Below are positions 8,011 to 16,855 of a stretch of DNA of 64,000 bases, piece by piece. The notes beneath the pieces were generated by a model. That model had not been told where the DNA came from. It ran no database searches and worked only from the letters and a program-made list of their open reading frames with translations. The first letter of the stretch is position 1. Each line of letters opens with the position of its first letter. The position numbers and the translations under genes were made by a program. The stretch spans positions 561,001 to 625,000 of the forward strand of contig NZ_CP013630.1 of the NCBI RefSeq assembly GCF_001664485.1. Reading direction: 5' to 3'. Source of the stretch: Rhizobium sp. N324. GTDB taxonomy: Bacteria > Pseudomonadota > Alphaproteobacteria > Rhizobiales > Rhizobiaceae.

Positions 8011-8544
8011 TCAGCTCGCCCGGGCCGCCGCCCGGCGGCGTTCGTTCACCGGCTGGTAGGCGAGCTTCTGGTGGTAGCTGCAATAGGGCGAATTGTCCGG
8101 GGATTCGCAGCCGCAGAAATGGAAGTCGTCCTTCAGCGGATCGCCGACCGGCCATTTGCAGGTGCGTTCGGTCAGTTCCGTCAGGCCGAGGCGGCGCGAG
8201 ATCGGCACGACCACGTTGCCCTTCGGCACGTATTCCATTTCCTCGACCGTTTCGATCTCGATCTCTTCCTTCAGCATCGTCGCGCCCTGCTGGCGGGTAA
8301 CGGTGCGGGTGGCGATCCGTGAGGCGTAGTTCGGTGCGCGCGGCGCAGATGTATTGCGCTTCGGCGTCCGCGCCGTGGCGGCGGTGCCGCCGGCCTTGGC
8401 GCGGCCGGGAAGGCTCAGCCTGTGTACCTTGCCGATTACAGCGTTTCTGCTGACACCGCCAAGTTGTGCCGCGATCTGGCTGGCGCTCAGTCCTTCGGCC
8501 CAAAGCTTCTTGAGTTTCTCGACCCGCTCGTCTGTCCAGTTCAT
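8011..8544 (-). CDS. gcrA: Cell-cycle regulator GcrA
   Basis: Alphaproteobacterial transcription factor that works with sigma-70 polymerase at promoters containing CcrM-methylated GANTC sites. The 177-aa protein begins with the family helix-turn-helix MNWTDERVEKLKKLWAEG...SASQIAAQLG (about 1-45). A basic, low-complexity linker follows. The conserved C-terminal segment includes CKWPVGDP and CGCESPDNSPYCSYH, a Cys/His-rich block. It is transcribed alone, divergently from argD, with several GANTC sites in the gap and a terminator behind it. Confidence 0.95.
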   Translation of the reverse strand: MNWTDERVEKLKKLWAEGLSASQIAAQLGGVSRNAVIGKVHRLSLPGRAKAGGTAATARTPKRNTSAPRAPNYASRIATRTVTRQQGATMLKEEIEIETVEEMEYVPKGNVVVPISRRLGLTELTERTCKWPVGDPLKDDFHFCGCESPDNSPYCSYHQKLAYQPVNERRRAAARAS

Positions 8545-8969
8545 GCCCTGTCTCCACCTTTCGCGTTGGTGATGGCAGAATCCCTCACCGTTGTCCCGGA
8601 AGCCTCCGAAACAAGAAACGCCTGATCAATTTTGGTGACTAGTTCCGCCGCATGCAGTCTAGTAATTGAACTTTAACCTAGTGTGAGCCTGACTCCGTGA
8701 CAAGAGTCGCATGAATCCGGATGAATCGAATTCGGAGTTTTCCCCAACTTGCTGCCCCGGCGTGGCATTTCTGCAATATTGCCTGTTGAAGGTCGAAAAC
8801 ACCGCTGTACAAGCTTGCTGCATGCGCTAAGGGCGCAGTTTTGTTGACATTGCAGCGCGAAAAGGAAATAGTACCGCTGGCCGCCGCAAGGCGGCATTTT
8901 TGATTTTTCGGGCCTGGTTTTCTTAGCCGGAGTCCGTTGCTAGATAACGCTGATCGGGAGACCCGCGCC
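8545..8969. other. gcrA-argD divergent intergenic region
   Basis: No gene is seen in these 425 bp. The region is more AT-rich than its flanks. It holds six GANTC motifs, four of them within 37 bp (8691-8727), and a short hairpin GCCGCCGCAAGGCGGC at 8880-8895. It should contain both divergent promoters. Confidence 0.7.
8691..8727. promoter_or_regulatory. Cluster of four GANTC (CcrM) sites
   Basis: GACTC 8691-8695, GAGTC 8704-8708, GAATC 8713-8717 and GAATC 8723-8727. Further single sites lie at 8578-8582 (just upstream of the gcrA start) and 8930-8934 (just upstream of argD). GANTC is the CcrM methylation site and, when methylated, a GcrA recognition determinant. Autoregulation of gcrA is an inference. 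Confidence 0.6.
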
Positions 8970-10169
8970 ATGGCCGAAGCCGCGCCGCTTTATGACACCT
9001 ATTCTCGTGCCCCGCTGCGGTTCGAGCGAGGCGAGGGCGTATGGCTGATCACCGAAGGCGGCGAGCGTTATCTCGATTTCGGCGCCGGCGTCGCCGTCAC
9101 CTCGGTCGGCCACGGCAACCCGCATGTTGTGGGTGCCCTGAAGGAGCAGGCCGACAAGGTCTGGCACCTCTCCAACATCTATGAGATCCCCGGCCAGGAG
9201 CGCCTCGCCAAGCGCCTGACGGATGCCACCTTCGCCGACAAGGTGTTCTTCACCAATTCGGGCGCCGAGGCGCTGGAATGCGCGATCAAGACGGCGCGCC
9301 GCTATCAGTTTTCCAAGGGCCATCCCGAGCGCTTCCATATCATCACCTTCGAAGGCGCCTTCCATGGGCGCACGCTGGCGACGATCGCCGCCGGCGGCCA
9401 GGAGAAATACCTCGAAGGCTTCGGCCCCAAGGCGCCGGGCTTCGACCAGGTGGCCTTCGGCGACATTGACGCGGTTCGCGCCGCCATCACCGACGCCACC
9501 GCGGCGATCCTCATCGAGCCGGTGCAGGGCGAGGGCGGTGTGCGCCCCGCCACCCCCGAATTCATGAAGGCGCTGCGCCAAATCTGCGACGAAAACGGCC
9601 TGCTGCTGATCCTCGACGAGGTCCAGACCGGCGTCGGCCGCACCGGCAAGCTTTTTGCCCATGAATGGTCGGGCATCACCCCCGATATCATGGCGGTCGC
9701 CAAGGGCATCGGCGGCGGGTTCCCGCTCGGCGCCTGCCTGGCGACCGCTGAGGCCGCCTCCGGGATGAAGGCCGGCACGCACGGTTCGACCTATGGCGGC
9801 AATCCGCTGGCCATGGCCGTCGGCGGCGCCGTGCTCGATGTCATTCTCGCCGACGGCTTCCTTCAGCAGGTGCGCGACGTCGCCTTGGTCTTCCGCCAGG
9901 GACTCGCCTCGCTGAAGGACCGCTATCCCGATGTGATCGAGGATATCAGGGGCGAAGGCCTGCTGCTTGGCGTCAAGGCGGCGGTTCCTTCAGCCGAACT
10001 GCTGCAGGCGATCCGCGCCGCGCATCTGCTCGGCGTGCCCGCCGGCGACAACGTCATCCGCCTTCTTCCGCCCCTCGTCGTCACCGCCGAGGAAGCCCGC
10101 GAGGGCCTTGCCCGCCTCGAGCGCGCCGCCGAAAGCATCCGCGCCTCCAAGGTCAAGAAGACGGCTTGA
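8970..10169 (+). CDS. argD: Acetylornithine aminotransferase ArgD
   Basis: PLP enzyme converting N-acetylglutamate semialdehyde to N-acetylornithine in arginine synthesis; in many bacteria it also serves lysine synthesis. I use ATG 8970 (399 aa), which has GGGAG at 8956-8960; a TTG 33 bp upstream is less likely. Class III aminotransferase features are present: [13 protein letters not shown] for phosphate binding, [14 protein letters not shown] with the PLP-contacting Asp, and the Schiff-base lysine at about 245 in AVAKGIGGG. It heads an operon with argF 37 bp downstream. Confidence 0.95.
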   Translation: MAEAAPLYDTYSRAPLRFERGEGVWLITEGGERYLDFGAGVAVTSVGHGNPHVVGALKEQADKVWHLSNIYEIPGQERLAKRLTDATFADKVFFTNSGAEALECAIKTARRYQFSKGHPERFHIITFEGAFHGRTLATIAAGGQEKYLEGFGPKAPGFDQVAFGDIDAVRAAITDATAAILIEPVQGEGGVRPATPEFMKALRQICDENGLLLILDEVQTGVGRTGKLFAHEWSGITPDIMAVAKGIGGGFPLGACLATAEAASGMKAGTHGSTYGGNPLAMAVGGAVLDVILADGFLQQVRDVALVFRQGLASLKDRYPDVIEDIRGEGLLLGVKAAVPSAELLQAIRAAHLLGVPAGDNVIRLLPPLVVTAEEAREGLARLERAAESIRASKVKKTA

Positions 10170-10206
10170 AAGGATTGGCGCCTGCGGGCGCACGACAGGT
10201 AAGAAC

Positions 10207-11121
10207 ATGGCTCCTAAACATTTCCTCGATCTTTCGGCGGTCACCTCAGCCGACCTCAGAACCATCATGAACGATGCGCTCGCCCGCAAGCAGGCCTTCA
10301 AGGCCGGCAAGGGCGACAAGCCGCTCGCCGGCAAGATGCTGGCGATGATCTTCGAAAAGCCGTCGACCCGCACCCGCGTCTCCTTCGACGTCGGCATGCG
10401 CCAGCTCGGCGGCGAAACGCTGTTTCTATCCGGCACCGAGATGCAGCTCGGCCGCGCCGAGACGATCGGCGACACCGCCAAGGTGCTGTCGCGTTATGTC
10501 GATGCGATCATGATCCGCACCACCGAACACTCCAGGCTCCAGGAGCTTGCCGAGCATGCGACCGTGCCGGTGATCAATGCGCTGACGGATGATACCCATC
10601 CCTGCCAGATCATGGCCGATATCATGACTTTCGAAGAGCATCGCGGCCCGATCAAGGGCAAGACCATCGCCTGGACCGGCGACGGCAACAATGTGCTGCA
10701 TTCGCTGGTCGAGGGGGCGGCGCGTTTCGGCTATCGCATGAACATGGCCGTACCCCTTGGTTCGGAGCCCAAGGATCACTATCTGAACTGGGCCCGCAAT
10801 GAGGGCGCCGAAATCATGCTCTGCCATGATGCCGACCGTGCGGTCGAAGGCGTCGATTGCGTGGTGACCGATACCTGGGTCTCCATGAATCAGGAACATC
10901 GGGCCCGGGGTCACAACGTCTTCCAGCCTTACCAGGTCAACGCGGCCTTGATGGCGAAGGCCGGCAGCGATGCATTGTTCATGCATTGCCTGCCCGCCCA
11001 TCGCGGCGAGGAAGTGACGGACGAGGTGATCGACGGCCCGCAATCCGTGGTCTTCGATGAAGCGGAAAACCGTCTTCATGCGCAGAAGTCGATTCTTGCT
11101 TGGTGCCTGGGCGCGATCTGA
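10207..11121 (+). CDS. argF: Ornithine carbamoyltransferase ArgF
   Basis: Forms citrulline from ornithine and carbamoyl phosphate. The 304-aa protein has the carbamoyl-phosphate motif STRTR (in [11 protein letters not shown]), the HPCQ motif ([11 protein letters not shown]), the ornithine loop WVSMNQE region and the late [11 protein letters not shown] motif with the active-site Cys. The start ATG 10207 follows argD by 37 bp; a longer frame that overlaps argD is out of frame with it and is rejected. It is the second gene of argD-argF-hslO. Confidence 0.96.
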   Translation: MAPKHFLDLSAVTSADLRTIMNDALARKQAFKAGKGDKPLAGKMLAMIFEKPSTRTRVSFDVGMRQLGGETLFLSGTEMQLGRAETIGDTAKVLSRYVDAIMIRTTEHSRLQELAEHATVPVINALTDDTHPCQIMADIMTFEEHRGPIKGKTIAWTGDGNNVLHSLVEGAARFGYRMNMAVPLGSEPKDHYLNWARNEGAEIMLCHDADRAVEGVDCVVTDTWVSMNQEHRARGHNVFQPYQVNAALMAKAGSDALFMHCLPAHRGEEVTDEVIDGPQSVVFDEAENRLHAQKSILAWCLGAI

Positions 11122-11209
11122 ACCATAATCGGACGCCGCGTGTGAACAGCGCGCGGCCGCGCGAGCGAAGGGCACCCTGTCCTTTCGCTTGAAAACTAGG
11201 AGTGAATCC

Positions 11210-12202
11210 ATGGCAGAAGCTGCAGCCGCCCTCGGCCAGTTCGATTTCGCCGGCGATGACCATGTCGTCCCTTTCCAGGTGGAGGGCCTGGATGTGCGCG
11301 GCCGCGCCGTCCAGCTCGGCCCGATGCTCGATGCCATCCTCGAGCGCCATCATTATCCCGCCCCCGTCGCCCGGCTGCTTGCCGAAGTCGTGGTGCTGAC
11401 GGTGCTGCTCGGCACCTCGCTGAAGTTCGACGGCAAGTTCACGGTGCAGACCAAGGGCGATGGCCCGGTCGATCTTCTCGTCGCCGATTTCTCGACGCCG
11501 GAAAATGTCCGCGCCTATGCCCGTTTCGACCAGGCGCTGCTCAACAAAGCCATTGAAGCTGGGGAAACCGAGCCGGAGCAACTGCTCGGCCGCGGCATAC
11601 TCGCCTTCACCATCGACCAGGGCAAGTTCGGCCAGCCCTATCAGGGCATCGTCGCGCTCGACGGCACCTCGCTCGAAGAGATTGCCGGCGTCTATTTCCG
11701 CCAGTCGGAGCAGATCCCGACGCGCGTGCGCCTGGCCGCGGCCGAACTCCTCGATCGCGACGAGGCAGGCAAGCCGCGCCATCGCTGGCGGGCAGGCGGC
11801 CTTGTCGCCCAGTTCCTGCCTGAGGCGCCGGAGCGCATGCGCCAGCCGGATCTCCACGGCGGCGACGGCGATACCGAAAGCCGCCCGCATGGCGAGGACG
11901 ACGCCTGGACCGAAGCCCGTTCGCTTGTAGAGACCATCGACGCCGATGAATTGACCGACCCGCTTGTCGGCACCGAGCGGCTGCTGTTTCGCCTGTTCCA
12001 CGAACGCGGCGTGCGCGTCTACGAACCGCGGGCGGTCTTCGACCGCTGCAGCTGTTCACGCGACAAGATCAAGGGCGTGCTGAAGGGCTTCACCGCCGAG
12101 GAGATCGAGGCCAGCCAGGAAAACGGCGAGATCGCCGTCACCTGCGAATTCTGCTCGACCACCTACCGTTTCGAGCCGGTCGAACTTCAGCCGGCTGAGT
12201 AG
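11210..12202 (+). CDS. hslO: Redox-regulated chaperone Hsp33
   Basis: Holdase chaperone switched on by oxidation of a zinc-binding cysteine cluster. The 330-aa protein has all four cysteines: C280-S-C282 and C312-E-F-C315 near the C terminus. The N-terminal domain (about 15-200) is the substrate-binding part. Residues 215-235 form an acidic, His-containing linker longer than in E. coli Hsp33. The start ATG 11210 has AGGAG upstream (11200-11204). It sits 88 bp after argF, a conserved rhizobial neighbourhood. Confidence 0.95.
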   Translation: MAEAAAALGQFDFAGDDHVVPFQVEGLDVRGRAVQLGPMLDAILERHHYPAPVARLLAEVVVLTVLLGTSLKFDGKFTVQTKGDGPVDLLVADFSTPENVRAYARFDQALLNKAIEAGETEPEQLLGRGILAFTIDQGKFGQPYQGIVALDGTSLEEIAGVYFRQSEQIPTRVRLAAAELLDRDEAGKPRHRWRAGGLVAQFLPEAPERMRQPDLHGGDGDTESRPHGEDDAWTEARSLVETIDADELTDPLVGTERLLFRLFHERGVRVYEPRAVFDRCSCSRDKIKGVLKGFTAEEIEASQENGEIAVTCEFCSTTYRFEPVELQPAE

Positions 12203-12318
12203 GCTCGGTTGAGCACGCGCAGAACAAATACAAAAGATTAGCGGTGATGCAGCACGGTGACTCGACTTTTGGTGGTCACTGTGCACCATTTATCCAACTG
12301 GTTCGGGGATGGGACTTC

Positions 12319-12906
12319 ATGCGCATTTTTTATTTCGTAGTCGCATTCATGGCTGCGATGCCACAAATTGGCTTGGCTGATGATAAGGCAATCCAATGGA
12401 AAGAGGTCGGGGGCTGGACCGTGGCTGTCGACCCGACTTTAGACAATGGCTGTTTTGTTCTGACGTCCTTTGATGACGACACCATTTTTCGTCTTGGCTT
12501 CAATTTCCGAAAAAAGGACAAACCTCTGTACATTCTGCTCGGAAATCCGAACTGGAAATCGTTGGAGAAAGGTAAGCATTATCCCATCGAACTTTCGTTA
12601 GACCAGACTCAATGGACGGCTGATGCGAGAGGTCTGGATCTCGACGGCCTCAAATCATTGTGGATCGATACCGACGATACCGACTTGATTGAGGAGTTCT
12701 CTGGTAAACTGAGTTTTCGCGCCCGCTTTAACGGAAAAGAGATTGTTGCCCTCGGTCTGAAAGATTCCGAGAGGGCAGCGGATGAGTTGCTCGCCTGCCA
12801 AAAGGCGGTAAACGATGCGGTCATGAAACAGCCGGCGCCGCCACAATCAAAAGATCCGTTCGAAGCAAAGCCAGGCACCCAGGCCTCGGATCCTTTCGAC
12901 CTTTAG
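12319..12906 (+). CDS. Exported protein of unknown function, AT-richer than its neighbours
   Basis: I do not recognise a named family. From ATG 12319 (GGGGATGGGA upstream) the 195-aa product begins with a clear signal peptide, MRIFYFVVAFMAAMPQIGLA, then DDKAIQW. A beta-rich domain of about 140 residues follows, with two cysteines (C in NGCFVL and in LACQKA). The tail is proline-rich and repeats a short motif, KDPFEAKPG and SDPFDL. The coding sequence is visibly lower in GC, with A/T at many third positions, unlike hslO before it. A transferred gene is plausible. It lies alone, followed by a degenerate family A half-copy. Confidence 0.7.
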   Translation: MRIFYFVVAFMAAMPQIGLADDKAIQWKEVGGWTVAVDPTLDNGCFVLTSFDDDTIFRLGFNFRKKDKPLYILLGNPNWKSLEKGKHYPIELSLDQTQWTADARGLDLDGLKSLWIDTDDTDLIEEFSGKLSFRARFNGKEIVALGLKDSERAADELLACQKAVNDAVMKQPAPPQSKDPFEAKPGTQASDPFDL

Positions 12907-13013
12907 TCGATTGATGACTGGGCAAGCCCGAGGATCCACGACCGCGGGTACGACGTCCATGTTGGTACTGACTGGAAGGCTGCATCCGGCCGCATCCACG
13001 CGCAGTGTTTGCC

Positions 13014-13055
13014 GCATGGGTCCTCAGGTCAAGCCCGAGGACGACGGAGGGTGGC
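13014..13055 (-). repeat. Family A palindrome, copy 8
   Basis: Reverse copy, CATGGGTCCTCAGGTCAAGC onward, ending GGACGACGGAGGGTGG. It pairs with copy 9 across a family E spacer in the same reverse-then-forward arrangement as copies 2-3, 4-5 and 6-7. Confidence 0.8.
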
Positions 13056-13206
13056 GAGAAGCGAGCGGCAAGAGGCGGGATGTCTGGGAATTCCAGCAAA
13101 ATGCGCAAACGATTTTGCGTGAGAAGCAGGTAAAGCACCCTTCCAACAAAACCGCTGCACACTTTTTGATGAATTTGCTCCCGGCTCCCGCCTCCTGCCG
13201 GTCGTT

Positions 13207-13252
13207 GTCCCCACCCTCCGTCGTCCTCGGGCTTGACCCGAGGACCCATGCG
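13207..13252 (+). repeat. Family A palindrome, copy 9
   Basis: Forward copy with the full CCACCCTCCGTCGTCC lead and palindromic core, 39 bp beyond the 3' end of apaG. Confidence 0.85.
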
Positions 13253-13291
13253 GCAAGCACGGCGTTCGCGTTCGAACTGACAAGCAACCCG

Positions 13292-13684
13292 TCAGTTGAG
13301 CACGCGCAGCAGCCCCGGTGAATCCAGCGAGAAGGCGGGGATGTCGACATCGAACATCTCGCCTTCATCCGTTTCCATCTGGTAATGGCCGAACATCAGC
13401 CCGGAGGGCGTGTCGAGCGGGCAGCCCGAGGAATATTCGTAGGTGTCGCCGGGGCTGAGCCGTGGCTGTTCGCCGACGACGCCGGGGCCGGTCACCTCGT
13501 CCACCTGCCCGTTCTGATCGGTGATATTCCAGTAGCGGTTGACCAGGCGAACGGCGATGCCGGAATTGTTGCTGATGACGATCCGGTAACCCCAGACATA
13601 GCGATCGTCGTCCGGATCGGATTGCTCCTCCAGATAGAATGGCTCGACGACGACTTCGATATCTTTTGTGAGGGCGCGATACAT
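13292..13684 (-). CDS. apaG: ApaG/DUF525 protein (Co2+/Mg2+ efflux-associated)
   Basis: ApaG has a fibronectin-III-like beta fold. Its role is not settled; cobalt and magnesium efflux phenotypes gave it the usual name. I chose ATG 13684 (130 aa, [11 protein letters not shown]), the common start in relatives; ATG 13702 would add six residues. Family landmarks are [37 protein letters not shown] and GLMFGHYQM. It stands alone on the minus strand, upstream of metZ in the same direction but separated from it by 257 bp. Confidence 0.92.
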   Translation of the reverse strand: MYRALTKDIEVVVEPFYLEEQSDPDDDRYVWGYRIVISNNSGIAVRLVNRYWNITDQNGQVDEVTGPGVVGEQPRLSPGDTYEYSSGCPLDTPSGLMFGHYQMETDEGEMFDVDIPAFSLDSPGLLRVLN

Positions 13685-13941
13685 GCCTTGCACCTTAGTC
13701 AAGATATGTTACCCGTATCTTATAAGAGGGCCTGTCCGTCAAGAAACGGAACGATGATCGTGAATAAAACGGTCCTGATCGAAGGTGTTTCGATCGTTAA
13801 GCCTAATTGGCAGCGTTAATTCACTTCCGAACGCCGGCACAGCCGAACTTGTTCCCCCGGCCTCGCCTTCGAGGTCCGGCCCGGCATCGTCTTCAGTCCG
13901 GCGAGCCGAACCCCAAATGAGGTCCGGCCGCCATTAGCTGA

Positions 13942-15126
13942 TCAGGCCGAGACCTTGGCAAGCGCCTTGGCGAAATCCTCGATCAGGTCGTCGGTATCCT
14001 CGATGCCGGCCGAAAGGCGGACGGTGCCGGGGGAAATGCCGAGTTCGGCGCGCGCCTCCTCCGAAAGGTTCTTATGCGTCGTCGTCGCCGGATGGGTGAT
14101 CAGGCTCTTGCTGTCGCCGAGATTGTTGGAAATCTTGATGATCTCGAGCGCGTTTTGCAGCGCAAAGGCCGCGTCCTTGCCGCCCTTCAGCTCGAAGGCG
14201 ACAAGTGTCGAGCCGCCGGTCATCTGCTTGGCGATGATGTCGGCCTGCGGATGGTCCTTGCGGCCGGGATAGATCACCTTGGCGACCTTGCCTTGCTCGG
14301 CCAGAAAATCGGCAATCTTCGCGGCATTCTGCGTCTGCTGCTTGACGCGCAGCGGCAGCGTCTCGATGCCCTTCAGCAGCGTCCAGGCGTTGAACGGCGA
14401 CATGGCCGGGCCGGTATGGCGGAAATAGTCATGCAGGTTCTCGTCGATCCAGGCCTTGTCGGCCAGGACGACGCCGCCCAGGCACCGGCCCTGGCCGTCG
14501 ATGTGCTTGGTGGCGGAATAGACGACGATATGGGCGCCGAGATCCAGCGGCTTCTGGAAGAGCGGTGTTGCGAAGACGTTGTCGACGACGACCTTGGCGC
14601 CGACCTGGTTGGCGAGCTTGGCGACCCCTGCGATATCGACCACCTCGAGCGTCGGGTTGGTCGGGCTTTCCAGGAAGAACACCTTGGTGTTCGGCCGGAT
14701 TGCCTGTTCCCAGTTTGCCAGATCACGGCCGTCGACCAGCGTGCACTCGATGCCGTATTTCGGCGCCAGAGTTTCCACCACCCAGCGGCAGGAACCGAAG
14801 AGGGCGCGCGCCGCAACAATATGGTCGCCTGCCTTGACCTGGCAGAGGATGGCCGCGCTGACCGCCGCCATGCCGGAGGCGGTGGCGCGGGCGTCTTCGG
14901 CGCCTTCGAGCATGCACATGCGCTTTTCGAACATGTCGTTGGTCGGGCTCCCGTAGCGGGCGTAGATGTAGCCGTCGGTCTCGCCCTTGAAGCGGGCTTC
15001 GGCCGCTTCCGACGTGTCATAGACGAAGCCCTGCGTGAGATAGATTGCCTCGGATGTTTCGCCATATTGCGAACGCAAGGTTCCGCCGTGGACGAGTTGG
15101 GTTGCCGGGCGCCAGGTCTTGCTCAT
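13942..15126 (-). CDS. metZ: O-succinylhomoserine sulfhydrylase MetZ
   Basis: PLP enzyme that makes homocysteine directly from O-succinylhomoserine and sulfide, giving methionine. I start it at ATG 15126 (394 aa), which follows AAGGTG on the minus strand. The Cys/Met metabolism PLP family is evident: IYARYGSPTN, TASGMAAVSAA, VVVDNVFATP, and the PLP lysine at about 207 in VVYSATKHIDGQGR. A SAM-II riboswitch and a terminator hairpin lie just upstream, so high S-adenosylmethionine should shut it down. Confidence 0.95.
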   Translation of the reverse strand: MSKTWRPATQLVHGGTLRSQYGETSEAIYLTQGFVYDTSEAAEARFKGETDGYIYARYGSPTNDMFEKRMCMLEGAEDARATASGMAAVSAAILCQVKAGDHIVAARALFGSCRWVVETLAPKYGIECTLVDGRDLANWEQAIRPNTKVFFLESPTNPTLEVVDIAGVAKLANQVGAKVVVDNVFATPLFQKPLDLGAHIVVYSATKHIDGQGRCLGGVVLADKAWIDENLHDYFRHTGPAMSPFNAWTLLKGIETLPLRVKQQTQNAAKIADFLAEQGKVAKVIYPGRKDHPQADIIAKQMTGGSTLVAFELKGGKDAAFALQNALEIIKISNNLGDSKSLITHPATTTHKNLSEEARAELGISPGTVRLSAGIEDTDDLIEDFAKALAKVSA

Positions 15127-15145
15127 GCCATCACCTTCACATAAC

Positions 15146-15176
15146 AAAAAAACCGGCCGCAAAAGCAGACCGGTTT
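15146..15176 (-). terminator. Riboswitch-linked terminator ahead of metZ
   Basis: On the minus strand, AACCGG and CCGGTT arms enclose a short middle and are followed by seven T residues (15146-15152), only about 20 nt before the metZ start. Its position directly after the SAM-II aptamer suggests transcription attenuation when ligand is bound. Confidence 0.75.
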
Positions 15177-15182
15177 CAACCC

Positions 15183-15238
15183 GGTCTTTTTAGCCACTTG
15201 TTTAACGTGGCTGCAAGCCGACCGGCCAAATCACCACG
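15183..15238 (-). promoter_or_regulatory. SAM-II riboswitch
   Basis: Read on the minus strand from 15238, the sequence begins CGTGGTGATTTGGCCG, passes through GCTTGCAGCCACGTTAAAC and ends AAGTGGCTAAAAAG. These blocks match the SAM-II (metA motif) consensus known from rhizobia. The P1 arms CGTGG (15234-15238) and CCACG (15206-15210) pair, and the GTGGCTAAAA segment supplies the pseudoknot and ligand site. It directly precedes metZ. Confidence 0.93.
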
Positions 15239-15320
15239 GGATAATTCTGCAATACTGCTGTTAGCTGCTTGCGTCAATTCCCCGTATTTGGTTTTGTCGG
15301 CGGCAAATGATGGATGAGGC

Positions 15321-16415
15321 ATGATGGCTCGTGAAACGGGAATTCTGGCGGACCGCGCGATCTCGGCGCTGTTCGAAACGGGGCGTCTGATCTCCGAACG
15401 GGAGCTGGACCGCGACCAGATCCAGCCGGCAAGCCTCGATCTGCGCTTGGGCGCCAAGGCTTTTCGGGTGCGCGCCAGCTTCATGCCCGGCCCTTCGCAT
15501 CTGGTCTCGGATAAGCTCGACCGCCTCAGCCTGCACGTGATCGACCTTTCCGAAGGCGCGGTGCTCGAAACCGGCTGCGTCTATATCGTGCCGCTGATGG
15601 AGAGTTTGGCGCTGCCGGCCGACATGTCGGCCTCTGCCAATCCGAAGAGCTCGACTGGCCGACTGGACATTTTCACCCGCGTCATTACCGATTACGCCCA
15701 GGAATTCGACAAGATCCCGGCTGGCTATGCCGGCCCGCTCTATCTCGAAATCAGCCCGCGCACCTTCCCGATCGTCGTGCGCCGCGGCTCGCGCCTGTCG
15801 CAGATCCGCTTCCGCGTCGGCCATGCCCTGCTCGGCGAGCCGGAACTGCTGAAACTGCATGAAAGCGAGACGCTGGTCGCCAGCAAGCAGCCGAACGTCT
15901 CGGGCGGCGGCATCGCGCTGTCGATCGATCTGGCCGGAGATGAAGACGGCCTGATCGGCTATCGCGGCAAACACCACACCGCCGTCGTCGATGTCGACAA
16001 GAAGGCCGAGCACGACATCTTCGATTTCTGGGAACCGCTCTATAGCCGCGGCCGCAACGAACTGATCCTCGATCCGGACGAATTCTATATCCTCGTCTCG
16101 CGCGAGGCCGTGCACGTGCCACCGGATTATGCCGCCGAAATGACCCCCTTCGACCCATTGGTCGGCGAATTCCGCGTTCACTATGCCGGCTTCTTCGATC
16201 CGGGCTTCGGCCACGCCCCGGCCGGCGGCCGCGGCAGCCGTGCCGTGCTCGAAGTGCGCAGCCACGAAGTGCCCTTCATCCTCGAAGACGGCCAGATCGT
16301 CGGCCGCCTCGTCTACGAACACATGCAGGAAAAACCGACCAGCCTCTACGGCTCCGGCCTCGGCTCCAACTACCAGGCCCAGGGCCTCAAACTCTCGAAG
16401 CACTTCCGCATCTGA
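15321..16415 (+). CDS. dcd: dCTP deaminase, duplicated-domain alphaproteobacterial form
   Basis: Converts dCTP to dUTP, feeding thymidylate synthesis. The 364-aa protein is about twice the usual length because it carries two trimeric dUTPase-fold halves (about 15-185 and 195-364). The first half holds IQPASLDLRLG, SANPKSSTGRLDIFTRV and the hydrophobic/charged PLYLEISPRTFP. In the second half the corresponding FRVHYAGFFDPGFG and AVLEVRSHEVPFIL can be seen. The start could be M1 or M2 (15321 or 15324). It is divergent from riboswitch-metZ. Confidence 0.9.
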   Translation: MMARETGILADRAISALFETGRLISERELDRDQIQPASLDLRLGAKAFRVRASFMPGPSHLVSDKLDRLSLHVIDLSEGAVLETGCVYIVPLMESLALPADMSASANPKSSTGRLDIFTRVITDYAQEFDKIPAGYAGPLYLEISPRTFPIVVRRGSRLSQIRFRVGHALLGEPELLKLHESETLVASKQPNVSGGGIALSIDLAGDEDGLIGYRGKHHTAVVDVDKKAEHDIFDFWEPLYSRGRNELILDPDEFYILVSREAVHVPPDYAAEMTPFDPLVGEFRVHYAGFFDPGFGHAPAGGRGSRAVLEVRSHEVPFILEDGQIVGRLVYEHMQEKPTSLYGSGLGSNYQAQGLKLSKHFRI

Positions 16416-16474
16416 CAGCTTGCGTGTCGCGTGACTTGACAGCAGCCCCCATCTGTTGGAAATCTCAGCGCATC

Positions 16475-16548
16475 GCGGGTGTAGCTCAATGGTAGAGCAG
16501 CAGCTTCCCAAGCTGAATACGAGGGTTCGATTCCCTTCACCCGCTCCA
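16475..16548 (+). tRNA. tRNA-Gly(CCC)
   Basis: A 74-nt cloverleaf with acceptor GCGGGTG pairing CACCCGC, D-arm GCTC-AATGGTA-GAGC, anticodon loop TTCCCAA (anticodon CCC), T-arm AGGGTTCGATTCCCT, discriminator T and genomically encoded CCA. The outermost anticodon-stem pair looks mismatched (G/A), otherwise the fold is standard. There is no integrase or att-like repeat next to it. Confidence 0.95.
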
Positions 16549-16570
16549 GCTGCCTTTCCAGCGACCTTCT

Positions 16571-16849
16571 CTAATCCCCAAAAAACCGGATCGGCTTGTA
16601 CTGCCGATGCGCGATGATCAGGCTCCGATCGGGCTGGATGATGTAGGTTTCTTCTACCTGCCGGCCGTATTGGTCGATGAAATCATGCGGGAAGGCGGAG
16701 CCAGCAGGTGATTTGGTGAGTTTGCTGCGCGGCTGGCCGTTATAGGTGATGCTTCCCGGGATCGGTTCCAGGCCGGGGCCACTATAGGTGACGGTATTGC
16801 ACCCGGTGAGAATGAGGGTGCCGATGAGGCCGATGAGTGCGGGTTTCAT
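16571..16849 (-). CDS. Small lipoprotein of unknown function
   Basis: The 92-aa product from ATG 16849 (a second ATG at 16855 adds two residues) has a lipoprotein signal, MKPALIGLIGTLILTGC, with lipobox LTGC. The mature part contains GSITYNGQPRSKL and ends YKPIRFFGD. I recognise no domain. It is a lone gene on the minus strand, tail-to-tail with the tRNA. Confidence 0.7.
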   Translation of the reverse strand: MKPALIGLIGTLILTGCNTVTYSGPGLEPIPGSITYNGQPRSKLTKSPAGSAFPHDFIDQYGRQVEETYIIQPDRSLIIAHRQYKPIRFFGD

Positions 16850-16855
16850 GTCCAT

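Larger units (their letters stand above)
12907..13291. other. Repeat-filled intergenic region between exported protein and apaG
   Basis: The 385 bp hold a family A half-copy (about 12919-12940), two full copies (13014-13055 and 13207-13252) and a family E element between them (about 13089-13150). I see no gene. Open frames here are repeat translations. Confidence 0.75.

Noticed and set aside
7994..8557. Alternative minus-strand frame over gcrA
   Set aside because: It is out of frame with the clear GcrA helix-turn-helix and Cys-rich C terminus.
16475..16548. tRNA-Gly as an integration site
   Set aside because: No integrase and no second copy of the tRNA 3' end within view; neighbours are ordinary genes.
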